Shown one piece after another: positions 40,134-48,467 of a stretch of 64,000 nucleotides of DNA. Each line of letters opens with the position of its first letter. Position 1 is the stretch's first letter. Below the pieces are notes generated by a model. The model saw nothing but the letters and a program-made list of their open reading frames with translations. It had not been told where the DNA came from and did no database searches. Origin of the DNA: a virus; IMG/VR virus record IMGVR_UViG_3300035182_002586, positions 186,001-250,000 of that record; one strand, written 5' to 3'. The translations under genes were made by a program, and so were the position numbers.

Positions 40134-42308
40134 TCACGGCGGGAGCCACTCTACTTCGTCTACGGCGAGGGAAGAACCCGCACCCTTGACGAGCCCCAAC
40201 CCAAAGAAGATCGGGTACTCCCCCGCACCGTTGTCCGCCGTGAAGAACCCGGTGTTGTAGGAGATGATGTGTTCGGTTGCGCTCAGGGACAGAACTCCCG
40301 TCTGGCAGCCGCGTAGCTCCAGAGCGAAGTTCAGGTCCGGGTCGCCCATCGTCCGGCCGAGGTCGCAGTGGCCCGTTGCACCAGGCACCTGCACGGTGAG
40401 GAGAGCGCCTCCCGGGTGGTCCAGAGCCGCGTTTCCCGTGTACGGACCCACGGCCGTGAGTGCGGCGAGGGTGAGCCCCTTCACACGGATCTTCCCGGTG
40501 TTTCGAGCGATCCCCGTATTGAATGCCCGTTGGTAGATGCGGACGTGGTTGGCCGCATCTCCTGCCAAGACCGCCGAGTAGTTGGGCTGCCCGATCGGGT
40601 GCATGGCCGAGTAGTCGACGTGAGGGTAGATCGCCTGATCCCCAACGACCTGCGCGTCCTGTGTCCCCACCGTGATGACGGTGGCCGAGACGTACGGTGC
40701 CGGAGGGGCTGAGAGCGTGGGATCGATACGATCCGTCGCCACGGGGGTGTGCGTGGTCAGGTAGCGATACTTCTCGTCCCGGAAGGGCTCGAACGTGTCC
40801 GTGGACGAGGTGATGCCCGTTTGCGCCCACGAGTTGAAGATGAAGGCCAGAGAGCTGGTCGTAGCCGCCGAGGAGACCGGCCGGCGCAACTGCGCTACCA
40901 CTCGGGCAACCCCCAGGGTAGGGGTGTGAGGAGTGGACATACCAGCGTAGGCTAGTGCGGGATCGAGGTGTTGGACCTGATCTCCGACCTGCGGAGCAGC
41001 CGTGTTGGTGTAGGTGGAACCGGCTCCGGTCTTCCTCGTGAGGTAGTAGGGGACGGGGAGCCAGGCCATTGCTCCGAAGTCCGTGAGATCGTAAGCGATC
41101 GGGTCCGCTGTCGTCACGAAGTCGGCAGGAAGAAGCGCACCGGAGGCGATCGTTCCAGGCAGCCATGCGTTGTCCACAAGCCCGTCCACACGCAGATCCG
41201 TGTCGAACACGAATGGTGTGTGGTAGTGCACCACGCCAGAGATCGTGACCGTCGGGATGACACCCGTTTCCGTGATGGTCCACGAAGCAGTTGTGGGAGC
41301 TGCTGCCGAGAGGGCGTCACGGAAGATGTAGCGACGGTTGAGGGACTGAATGCCTTCGGCGTCTTCGGGTACCGCATCGTAGTTCGGGGGGTACGCCGAG
41401 TAGATGTTCGCCGCGAGGTAGTTGGCCGCCATGGCGGCGGGAGCGATCGCTGCGTCCGAGATGGCGTAGGTCTCACGCCAGTGGACGATCAGGTAGGAAC
41501 CGTGGGCGCCGGCACCGTAACCAACCTGGTGCAACGCGTACTTGGCGATCTGGTAGGCCGGAAAGTCCGCCGTGTACGGTGTGTAGAAGGAACCCGGGTA
41601 TGCCGAGTAATCCTTGAGGTACGGGAGACGATACGTGAGCGAAATCATGTCCGGCGAAACGTTCGTCGCCGTGTAGTCCACCTGTGTGGTGTCTCGCAGA
41701 GTCTCGTTGAAGTCCGCCGAAGGGCACGTTAGTGCAGCCGGCCGGGTTGCTGTCGAACCCAACCAGAGGGCTGCGTAGAGGGTCGTCGTCCCTGCGTTGA
41801 GGAAGTTGCCGTCTGTCGAGAAGTAGACGGCAACCACGCCACGGTCAGCGGGGTAGACGACGCCCACTGTGGCGCCAGATAGCCCCAGGTTCGGCGTGAT
41901 GAAGTGGGAGAAGACAGCGGTGGTGCCGTTCGTGTACGCACCGTGGTACCCACTCACGCCCCATCCCGGCAACCCGCTGTTCGGCACGGCGAGATTGCTG
42001 AAGCCCATCTTGTTCGGGCGGACCGGGAACAGGTACTTGGCCTGCTCGATGAAGTCGAGGACGGACTCTCCGTCGATCGGTCCTCCGACGCTGGAGAGCA
42101 CGGGGGTGGTCCCACCGGGCGGGTAGTACGGGTTGACGCCGATCGCGCTCGCCATGTGGGCGTCGTGCGGGTTCAGAATGTGCGCGCTGAGAGCCGCGCC
42201 GCCACCGCCACCGGACACGAAGAGGAGAGACGACGCCGGGACGGTGCCTGCGGGCAGACGACCAGGGCCAGGGTTGACGACCGCGTTGGGGTCTTTGTTC
42301 GACGGCAT
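40134..42308 (-). CDS. Virion structural protein (724 aa)
   Basis: The ATG at 42308 overlaps the stop of the HNH gene (TAATG). The first 60 residues are low complexity, Pro/Gly/Ala-rich (PSSLLFVSGGGGGAAL-like), followed by LNPHDAHMASAIGV and a long beta-rich body with many Thr, Tyr and Asn residues. No catalytic motif is seen. Position and composition suggest a fibre or baseplate component. The ribosome-binding site must lie inside the HNH gene. Confidence 0.75.
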   Translation of the reverse strand: MPSNKDPNAVVNPGPGRLPAGTVPASSLLFVSGGGGGAALSAHILNPHDAHMASAIGVNPYYPPGGTTPVLSSVGGPIDGESVLDFIEQAKYLFPVRPNKMGFSNLAVPNSGLPGWGVSGYHGAYTNGTTAVFSHFITPNLGLSGATVGVVYPADRGVVAVYFSTDGNFLNAGTTTLYAALWLGSTATRPAALTCPSADFNETLRDTTQVDYTATNVSPDMISLTYRLPYLKDYSAYPGSFYTPYTADFPAYQIAKYALHQVGYGAGAHGSYLIVHWRETYAISDAAIAPAAMAANYLAANIYSAYPPNYDAVPEDAEGIQSLNRRYIFRDALSAAAPTTASWTITETGVIPTVTISGVVHYHTPFVFDTDLRVDGLVDNAWLPGTIASGALLPADFVTTADPIAYDLTDFGAMAWLPVPYYLTRKTGAGSTYTNTAAPQVGDQVQHLDPALAYAGMSTPHTPTLGVARVVAQLRRPVSSAATTSSLAFIFNSWAQTGITSSTDTFEPFRDEKYRYLTTHTPVATDRIDPTLSAPPAPYVSATVITVGTQDAQVVGDQAIYPHVDYSAMHPIGQPNYSAVLAGDAANHVRIYQRAFNTGIARNTGKIRVKGLTLAALTAVGPYTGNAALDHPGGALLTVQVPGATGHCDLGRTMGDPDLNFALELRGCQTGVLSLSATEHIISYNTGFFTADNGAGEYPIFFGLGLVKGAGSSLAVDEVEWLPP

Positions 42309-43045
42309 TAGCCCACCATGCTCGACGTTTGAAGTGTGTCCCTACGGGCAGCCCGGAACGAAGGAATACTCTTACCCCTTCGACACATGCTCACGGCAGA
42401 TCGGGTGACTCCAGCAAGCACCGCGACCTTAGCGTCAGACATCGTTCCAACAAGTGCGTGCCACTCCCGAACGAGTCTGAGATCTGCGGGGTACTCCACA
42501 CCTCTTGCAGTTTCATCGAAAACGGATAGCAGGACCTCAGAGTACCCGTTCTTCGTCTGCCTCGTGTTGGTGTTCGTTCGTACGCGATGGCAGTTCGCAC
42601 AAACAAGGTGGCACTTAGCAACCTCTCGTCGAAGCTCTTCGAGAGTGTGTCGAAGAAGCCAGCTCACATGCGTGGTCTTCTCCGCTACGTGATCGAAGTC
42701 CATCTGGCAGGACTTCAAGTTCCTACCGCAGTCTGCACAAGGGAGTCGTTCTTTCAGGGTGTCTACGATTGCTCGGTGGTACTTGTACGTTCTCGTGTGG
42801 TAGCTGTGGTCACCTTTGTATGTACGGAGCCTGTGGCAACAAGCACACACAAGATCGCACTTTGCAACCTCCGCTAGTACGACGGACCAGTCTGCGTAGA
42901 GGTACAGCCAAGAGATCTTCTTGATCTTCAAGGCCCTATCTCGGTGATCAAAGTCCATTGCACACGACGCGAACGAGTGCCCACAGTCCTGGCAAGGCCC
43001 GGCTTTCAACGCAGCTAGAGCTTCCCTTCGTTCGCTGGGGGTCAT
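42308..43045 (-). CDS. Tandem-HNH homing endonuclease
   Basis: The 245-residue protein contains two copies of one HNH module. Each has a CxxC knuckle (CQDCG; CADCG), MDFDH, and an EVAKCxLVCAxCHRxRT block that supplies two Cys ligands and the last His. A C-terminal 60-residue region with a helix-turn-helix look (MSDAKVAVLAGVTRSAVSMCRRG) may recognise DNA. The gene is wedged between two structural genes with ATGA and TAATG overlaps at its ends. It is a paralogue of the 45627 gene. Confidence 0.88.
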   Translation of the reverse strand: MTPSERREALAALKAGPCQDCGHSFASCAMDFDHRDRALKIKKISWLYLYADWSVVLAEVAKCDLVCACCHRLRTYKGDHSYHTRTYKYHRAIVDTLKERLPCADCGRNLKSCQMDFDHVAEKTTHVSWLLRHTLEELRREVAKCHLVCANCHRVRTNTNTRQTKNGYSEVLLSVFDETARGVEYPADLRLVREWHALVGTMSDAKVAVLAGVTRSAVSMCRRGKSIPSFRAARRDTLQTSSMVG

Positions 43046-45630
43046 CGCTTGCTCAGGAGGTTGCCCTTGATCCGGAACACGCTCGCGACCGTCGTGTTCT
43101 GGGTAAGGTCAGAGTTGAAGACCACGTTGTTCCTCTCGTCGAAGAAGGCTCCCCGAATGAGGAGCATGAGGGCAAGCTGCCCCGGCATCCCGATCGGAGA
43201 GGCGGGAGGAAGCTCCACGAGGACAGGTAGGATGACCTTGTGGCGCGTCGGATCGGACAGGTCTTGTGCGTACGCGTTCGGGACGTACCCACCGGAGTAG
43301 TTCTTGAAGAACGTGCGCCCTTCCACGTCCGTGTCGCCGATACCCCGAGTGAACGTCGCGAGGTTGGTCGTGTCCGGGGAGTAGGGGACGTTGACCGGGA
43401 GCTGGAGGAAGCCTGTGGCAGCGTTGAAGGTCGCCGTAGCCACCTCCGCACGCCCGTTGAACATGTGCTCCCCGTCGAAGCTACCAGCCGAAGTGGGGTA
43501 CACCCCGCCCGTCTGCACGTACGCGTAGGGGAACGGGTACGCTTCATCCGGCGACCCCGAACCGACCGTCAGCGTGTAGATCTTGTCGGAGACATACCGG
43601 GGGATGACGGAGAGTGTCGTGCCGACGATGGCACTGCGGACCGTCTGAGGGGCTCGGGTCTGGTACCAGAGCGAGATCTGCTCGTCGTTCTGCGGCAGGG
43701 GCCTGAGAGACGAGTACGTGATGGCGATCACGTCGCCAGGGCTCGTGTAGTCCGCAGCGTTCGAGAACGTGACGATGCGACCCGTCGAGTCGAGCGAGAC
43801 GCCTCCCACGAGCGGACCACCGTTCCGGAGGACGGTGTTGATCGTGTTCACGCGCTCCGGCATGATGAAGGACGAGGCGTTGACGGTCTCCGTGCTCGCA
43901 GCCAGCGTGATGGTCTGGTTGACCGTCGTGTACTGGAGCTGCACCTCGCGGTGGGCGTTGTCGAACCCACAAGAGGCTGCGAGAGCGGAGTACGCAACCG
44001 GAGCGGCTGCGGGGAGCTGTGCCGGGTTGTTGACCGTAATACTAGACGTACCGTACGTGCTTGTCGGTGTGTACGTGAGCCCCTGGCCCGACGGGTACGC
44101 CACGAGGATGTCGATGTCGAGCGGTTCGTCGGTGAGGCCGATGCCCGTGTAGGACACGAAGAAGGACAGGTCCACGGGGACCACGGGATCTGCCCCGAGG
44201 CCAGAGACCGATCCGATGTACGGCATCGCGTCGACACACTTCTTGCCCGCCGCAGCACCGGACCACCTCGCTGCCACGATGTCCATGAACAGGACCTCGG
44301 CAGGGTTGTACGAGGCCCAGTTGAAGGCTGCGTACGGGTAGATCGGAAGCGCCGTGGGGTCGATGGTGACCGTGGACCCGATCAGCCACCCGCCCAAGGG
44401 GGCCGGGATCCGCACCGTGACGACTTCGGTGATGGCGCGATCGGAGAAGACGCGGCGAGCTGCATCGAACTCCCCGATGAGCGGGCCGCCGGGCGTCGAA
44501 CCCGTGACAATGCCGTCTCCACCGTGGGCGTTGCTGATGCCGATCTCGTCGTTGAACAGGAACGTGTGCCCGCTCACCCCGCCACCGTAGAGGGTCGTCG
44601 TCCACTCGGTGTTGAGGTCGTTGTCGAGGAGGTTCTGGAACGAGCGACGGAGGACGTCCGAGTAGTCCCATCCGGTGGGGGAGACACCCACGCGGAAGTC
44701 TACGAGGTCGCTTCCGTCGAGGAGGTCGTAGAAACGACCGTCGGGGCGTCCAGAGGGGCCACCGAAAGCGCCTGCGCCGTTCTGGTTCGAGTTGCGATCG
44801 AACGCCGTCTGGTTGCGACGGAAGGCGCCGATCAGAGGCATCGCGTAGACGTACCCGTCGACTGTGTTGAGAGCGTTCGCCGGGTTGCCGTCACCTGCAC
44901 GCCAGAGAGCGGGGTCACCGTTCGCAGCTTGGTTGACGTAGGGGAAGATGGTGGCCACGCCATCCGGCGCAGCGGGGCCCGTGGGGCTGCTGTTGGCGAA
45001 GATAGCGGGGTCGTTGAGGACGTACGGGTAGGCGAAGATGTCGACCCCGGAAATCACGCGAAGACGGTACTGGATCTGGACGCGCTTGGTGGACTCCGCG
45101 CCTACGCCGGCATCCAAAATGTCATCCGCCGGGTTCAGTGCGGCGTCCGACCCGATGGGGACCTTCACGTTGCCGTTGAGCCAAATGCGTCCCGTGAAGG
45201 ACTTGCCATCTGTGCTCGGAGACGCCGAGATCAGCTTGCGCCAGACCTCCAGGATCACGACGTCCGTGCGCTTCGTGCCAGCCCCTACGGGAGCTGCCGG
45301 GAGCGTGATCTGGTTGTCCGTGACCATCGAGGTGTTCGTGACCTGGATGATCCACCCGTTGACGTGTGCCGTGAGCGGGCTGATGGTGAAGATGTTCGGG
45401 GCCGTGATCGAGAACCCGAGAGGTGCACCTCCGAGGAGATCTGGAGAGATCCACCCGGAAGGCGTGCTCAAACGGATGGCGCGCTGTGCCGCCCCGTCAT
45501 CGATGTCCTGCGCAAGGTTCAGCTCCTTGTCGAGGACCGGCTTGCCTGCTTGGTAGACCGCCGTTTCCCACGCACGACCATCGGGGTCGAGGTATCCGGA
45601 GACGGCAGGCCCGTAGTTCTTCTGGCTCAT
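43042..45630 (-). CDS. Virion structural protein (862 aa), paralogue of the 25756 protein
   Basis: The start is the ATG at 45630. The N-terminal half repeats the landmarks of the 25756-30096 protein: YQAGKPVLDKELNLAQD, TPSGW, VNGWIIQV, LEVWRKL, IQYRLRV, LWRAGDGNPANALNTVDGY, FRRNQ and a PDGRFYD...DFRVG block. The C-terminal half differs and is beta-rich. The pair suggests an ancient duplication followed by divergence of the distal, probably receptor-facing part. It lies between the two tandem-HNH genes. Confidence 0.82.
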   Translation of the reverse strand: MSQKNYGPAVSGYLDPDGRAWETAVYQAGKPVLDKELNLAQDIDDGAAQRAIRLSTPSGWISPDLLGGAPLGFSITAPNIFTISPLTAHVNGWIIQVTNTSMVTDNQITLPAAPVGAGTKRTDVVILEVWRKLISASPSTDGKSFTGRIWLNGNVKVPIGSDAALNPADDILDAGVGAESTKRVQIQYRLRVISGVDIFAYPYVLNDPAIFANSSPTGPAAPDGVATIFPYVNQAANGDPALWRAGDGNPANALNTVDGYVYAMPLIGAFRRNQTAFDRNSNQNGAGAFGGPSGRPDGRFYDLLDGSDLVDFRVGVSPTGWDYSDVLRRSFQNLLDNDLNTEWTTTLYGGGVSGHTFLFNDEIGISNAHGGDGIVTGSTPGGPLIGEFDAARRVFSDRAITEVVTVRIPAPLGGWLIGSTVTIDPTALPIYPYAAFNWASYNPAEVLFMDIVAARWSGAAAGKKCVDAMPYIGSVSGLGADPVVPVDLSFFVSYTGIGLTDEPLDIDILVAYPSGQGLTYTPTSTYGTSSITVNNPAQLPAAAPVAYSALAASCGFDNAHREVQLQYTTVNQTITLAASTETVNASSFIMPERVNTINTVLRNGGPLVGGVSLDSTGRIVTFSNAADYTSPGDVIAITYSSLRPLPQNDEQISLWYQTRAPQTVRSAIVGTTLSVIPRYVSDKIYTLTVGSGSPDEAYPFPYAYVQTGGVYPTSAGSFDGEHMFNGRAEVATATFNAATGFLQLPVNVPYSPDTTNLATFTRGIGDTDVEGRTFFKNYSGGYVPNAYAQDLSDPTRHKVILPVLVELPPASPIGMPGQLALMLLIRGAFFDERNNVVFNSDLTQNTTVASVFRIKGNLLSKR

Positions 45631-46451
45631 GCCGCCCTCTCACCGCGACGGTTCAGCACGACACCAGCTTTACGCCGGTACCAAGCCACCATCTCTCGTG
45701 AAATGCCTGTCTTCATCGCCAGTTCCTTGTCAGGCACCACCCCAAGAAGCTCCGGGTGGGGGAAGGGCACGAACCTCTGGTCCGTTGGGGTCGGGATGCG
45801 TGTCTCGATCTCACGAAAGCGTTGAATGAGAAGATCCCCGTAACAGGGGGCTTCTGGACGCACTTTCGTGAATCCTCGACTGCGGTGGCAGTTCGCACAC
45901 ACAAGGTGGCATTTCCGCAGTTCAGACACGAGGACGTTGGTGGGGCCCCCCACAAGTCGCGCGACATTCGACACCTTTGCCTCGACCCCCGTGTGGTCGA
46001 AGTCCATCTGGCACGGCTTGAAGTACCCACCGCAGTCGAGGCAGGGGGTCGTAGACTTCAACTCGTCCAGAATCGCCTTGTGTTGCTCGAAACGTCGCGT
46101 CTTGTAGCTGTTGCTGCCGTGGTACGTGCGAAGCCGGTGGCAGTTGGCGCATACGAGGTCGCACTTGGCGATCTCGTTCAGCACCGTCTCCCAGGTGAAC
46201 ATACGTTTGACCATGGACGCGACATCATCTGTTTTGAATGCCGGGTCACGATGATCGAAGTCCATCACGTAGTATGGGAAGGCCCTTCGGCAGTCCGTGC
46301 AGGGCTCTGACTTGAGCCTCTGGACCTCAGCGTAACGATCATGTCGTCGACGCTTGTTGGCGACGGCCATACGGCCATTGAGCACATCCCTGTGCCCCGC
46401 GTAGTACGCTCGGTGGTAGGCGTTTTTTTCGATCCGATCTTTGTGCGGCAT
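45627..46451 (-). CDS. Tandem-HNH homing endonuclease (274 aa)
   Basis: The start is the ATG at 46451. A basic N-terminus (KNAYHRAYYAGHRD) precedes two HNH modules: CTDCRR/VMDFDH/CDLVCANCHRLRT and CLDCGG/QMDFDH/CHLVCANCHRSRG. The C-terminal region (KELAMKTGISREMVAWYRRKAG) is helix-turn-helix-like and would recognise the target. It overlaps the downstream structural gene by four bases (ATGA). It is related to the 42308-43045 protein, although the N-terminal extension and the linkers differ. Confidence 0.88.
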   Translation of the reverse strand: MPHKDRIEKNAYHRAYYAGHRDVLNGRMAVANKRRRHDRYAEVQRLKSEPCTDCRRAFPYYVMDFDHRDPAFKTDDVASMVKRMFTWETVLNEIAKCDLVCANCHRLRTYHGSNSYKTRRFEQHKAILDELKSTTPCLDCGGYFKPCQMDFDHTGVEAKVSNVARLVGGPTNVLVSELRKCHLVCANCHRSRGFTKVRPEAPCYGDLLIQRFREIETRIPTPTDQRFVPFPHPELLGVVPDKELAMKTGISREMVAWYRRKAGVVLNRRGERAA

Positions 46452-46458
46452 GGCCCCC

Positions 46459-47112
46459 TCAGAAGGTCAGTCGCCACGTAATTGTGAGCGTCGACGTAGG
46501 TGGCTTGGAAATTGCGTTGAACGTGAGGTAGTTGATGAGAGTCTCTTTCGTCGTGAGATCGACGAGAGGGTTGTACGGCCCGTTCGGGGGACTCACGGGG
46601 TTGCGGATCGACAGGTTCGTCGAGATGTTCCCGCCTACGAGTCCCATCTCGCAGAGTGGACCCACGGCCTCCGACTCGCTGAACGTCGTCGTGAAGTCCA
46701 CGACGTGCGTGGGGATCGCAGTCGGGACGCCTCCAGCGTCGATGAACTGCGTCTGCGCGAAGGTCTTGCGGCTCAGCTCTGAAAAGAGAGCGCGCTGTGT
46801 GGCGGTCGGAGCGGGCGGGGCCAGGGGGTTCCAGCCAACGTCACCCGTACCGACTGCGAGAACATAGGCGCTGAACGGTGGCTCGGCGCTCAGCTTCATC
46901 AAGCGAGCGATCAGGATCGAGGCGTCGAGGACGACGAGATTGCGGTGCTCGCGCTCGTCCTGGATCTCCCCGGTCTCGCCGTCTCGGAGGGTGATGAAGA
47001 CATCGCCACGGATGTAGTAGCCAGACGGACCGAGTTTCTCCTCGTTCCGCAAGCCCATTCCGAAGCTAGGGGGCGCCGCCTGTACCGAGCGAAATTGCTC
47101 GCCGATTTTCAT
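46459..47112 (-). CDS. Tail/baseplate protein (217 aa)
   Basis: I place the start at ATG 47112 because GGAGGG lies seven bases upstream; ATG 47118 is too close to it. The protein is alpha/beta with a conserved-looking VLAVGTGDVGWN block (a common feature of phage baseplate-type proteins), a segment rich in Thr and Phe (VDFTTTFSESEAVGPL) and a final beta strand TLTITWRLTF. No enzyme motif is seen. It is the first structural gene downstream of the 47144 late-type motif. Confidence 0.72.
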   Translation of the reverse strand: MKIGEQFRSVQAAPPSFGMGLRNEEKLGPSGYYIRGDVFITLRDGETGEIQDEREHRNLVVLDASILIARLMKLSAEPPFSAYVLAVGTGDVGWNPLAPPAPTATQRALFSELSRKTFAQTQFIDAGGVPTAIPTHVVDFTTTFSESEAVGPLCEMGLVGGNISTNLSIRNPVSPPNGPYNPLVDLTTKETLINYLTFNAISKPPTSTLTITWRLTF

Positions 47113-47118
47113 TCTCAT

Positions 47119-47140
47119 CCCTCCGCGTTCAATCGGAGGG
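47119..47140 (-). promoter_or_regulatory. Hairpin that sequesters a ribosome-binding site
   Basis: In the mRNA, CCCTCCG (47134-47140) can pair with CGGAGGG (47119-47125) across an eight-base loop. The second arm is the ribosome-binding site of the 47112 start codon, so translation could be limited until the hairpin opens. Confidence 0.4.
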
Positions 47141-47143
47141 GGA

Positions 47144-47150
47144 CATAAGA
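47144..47150 (-). promoter_or_regulatory. Late-type promoter motif (TCTTATG variant)
   Basis: The minus strand reads TTCCTCTTATG at this place, a close variant of TTCTTATC, 31 bases before the start codon at 47112. It is the weakest of the four matches. Confidence 0.4.
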
Positions 47151-47164
47151 GGAACCGCGCGGTT

Positions 47165-48457
47165 CTACGTGGCGGAGGCCGAAACCGTGGCGGAGGCCGA
47201 AACCGCAGCCGTGGCACCGTAGCCCATCGCCGCCGCCGCGCTGGTGGCTGCCTCGGCTACGAGGGGCATGCTGACGATGAGCAACGTGGCCGGACCCGGG
47301 GGGATCGGCGTCAGGTTGTCGGCCGTGATGAAGACCGGAGGGACCGTCGCCCCTGTATTGTCGAAGAGCTTCCAGGCCGTGTTGTTCAACAGGGCGACGC
47401 GGTTCTTGACCCACGTTTCCTGCAAGGTTGCCGTCACGGCGCCGTCGATGGGCGCCGGCACGAAGTCGTTGTTGTGCGACCCCGTGAACTCCAGGATGAA
47501 CTTGGCGTCCACCAGCCGGGGGAAGGGGGCGAAGAGAACGTCCTGGTTGAGCGCCGTCGCGTAGGGGGTCGGGGTGACAGACCCTCCGAACGTGTAGAGC
47601 GGCCGTGGGTCGAGGGGCTGCGGGAGGGTGTACGTGTCGTACGCCTTCGAGCAGACGCCCACCTCGTCGACCTGCATGGTCGAATTCGGTACGGCGGTGA
47701 CGAGTGCCGGGGAGAAGAACACGAGCCCGAGAGGGTTCCCGAGCAGCCCTCCAGACACCTCTCCCGTGAAGTCGCTGACTCGGAACGTCCCCGTCGAGGC
47801 CGCCTTGACCCACTGGAAAGCCGAAGTGGGCGGGGAGATGGCGTCCCCGCCAAGGTCGACGACACCAGGGCCTAGAGCCACCTGGTAGTAGATCGTCGAG
47901 CGCATGGGGGTGCTGAGGACGAGGACGAGGCTGGTAGCTCCTCGTTCAACGACCACGGAGGTCACGGGGATGGGGGGTCCGTTGACCTCCGTGACCGTGT
48001 AGCTCGTCGGATCCGTCAGTGCCGCGTTCTGGAGTAGTTCTGCGTTGAAGACCAGGTGGATGCGGGTCTCCGAGGTCCCGACAGCGCGGAAAGCTCCCCC
48101 AGGACCACTCGGCCCTGCGAAGGTGGCCGTGTTGTGCGCCGGGTTGATCGGCGTGCCTACCGTGCTCGTGATCCCTACGACGGTGACTTCGTAGGGGATG
48201 TGGATGAGCGGGGGTGCACTGACGATCAGGCGTGCCGTCGTCCCGGAGGGACGCTGCACCGACGTGACCGTGACCGGAGGAGAGACCTGGTAGTTCGCCG
48301 GATTTGCAGACGCCGCGTCGTACGCAACGACATCGTTGAACTCGACGTCGATCGCGTACGGGGTGATCGCGGTGGCACCGGTGACGATGAAGTCCGCGAT
48401 TGACCCGTACGGGTCAATACCGAGAGCACTAGTTCCGTAGGGGCCGACGAAAGGCAT
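47165..48457 (-). CDS. Structural protein with Ig-like modules (430 aa)
   Basis: The start is the ATG at 48457, with TAGGAG eight bases upstream. It opens MPFVGPYGTSALGIDPYG, similar in style to the start of the 1838-residue neighbour. Two regions resemble bacterial Ig-like domains (TPYAIDVEFNDVVAYDAA; ETRIHLVFNAELLQNAALTD), the pattern 'f...l...al.d...Y.v'. The last 30 residues are Ala/Ser-rich with VSASAT repeated twice, encoded by two identical 18-base units. It would be part of a fibre or tail tip. Confidence 0.75.
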   Translation of the reverse strand: MPFVGPYGTSALGIDPYGSIADFIVTGATAITPYAIDVEFNDVVAYDAASANPANYQVSPPVTVTSVQRPSGTTARLIVSAPPLIHIPYEVTVVGITSTVGTPINPAHNTATFAGPSGPGGAFRAVGTSETRIHLVFNAELLQNAALTDPTSYTVTEVNGPPIPVTSVVVERGATSLVLVLSTPMRSTIYYQVALGPGVVDLGGDAISPPTSAFQWVKAASTGTFRVSDFTGEVSGGLLGNPLGLVFFSPALVTAVPNSTMQVDEVGVCSKAYDTYTLPQPLDPRPLYTFGGSVTPTPYATALNQDVLFAPFPRLVDAKFILEFTGSHNNDFVPAPIDGAVTATLQETWVKNRVALLNNTAWKLFDNTGATVPPVFITADNLTPIPPGPATLLIVSMPLVAEAATSAAAAMGYGATAAVSASATVSASAT

Positions 48458-48467
48458 CTGAGGGCTC

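Noticed and set aside
43240-45825. Long open frame on the plus strand (861 codons)
   Set aside because: It is antisense to a structural gene whose paralogue confirms the minus-strand frame.
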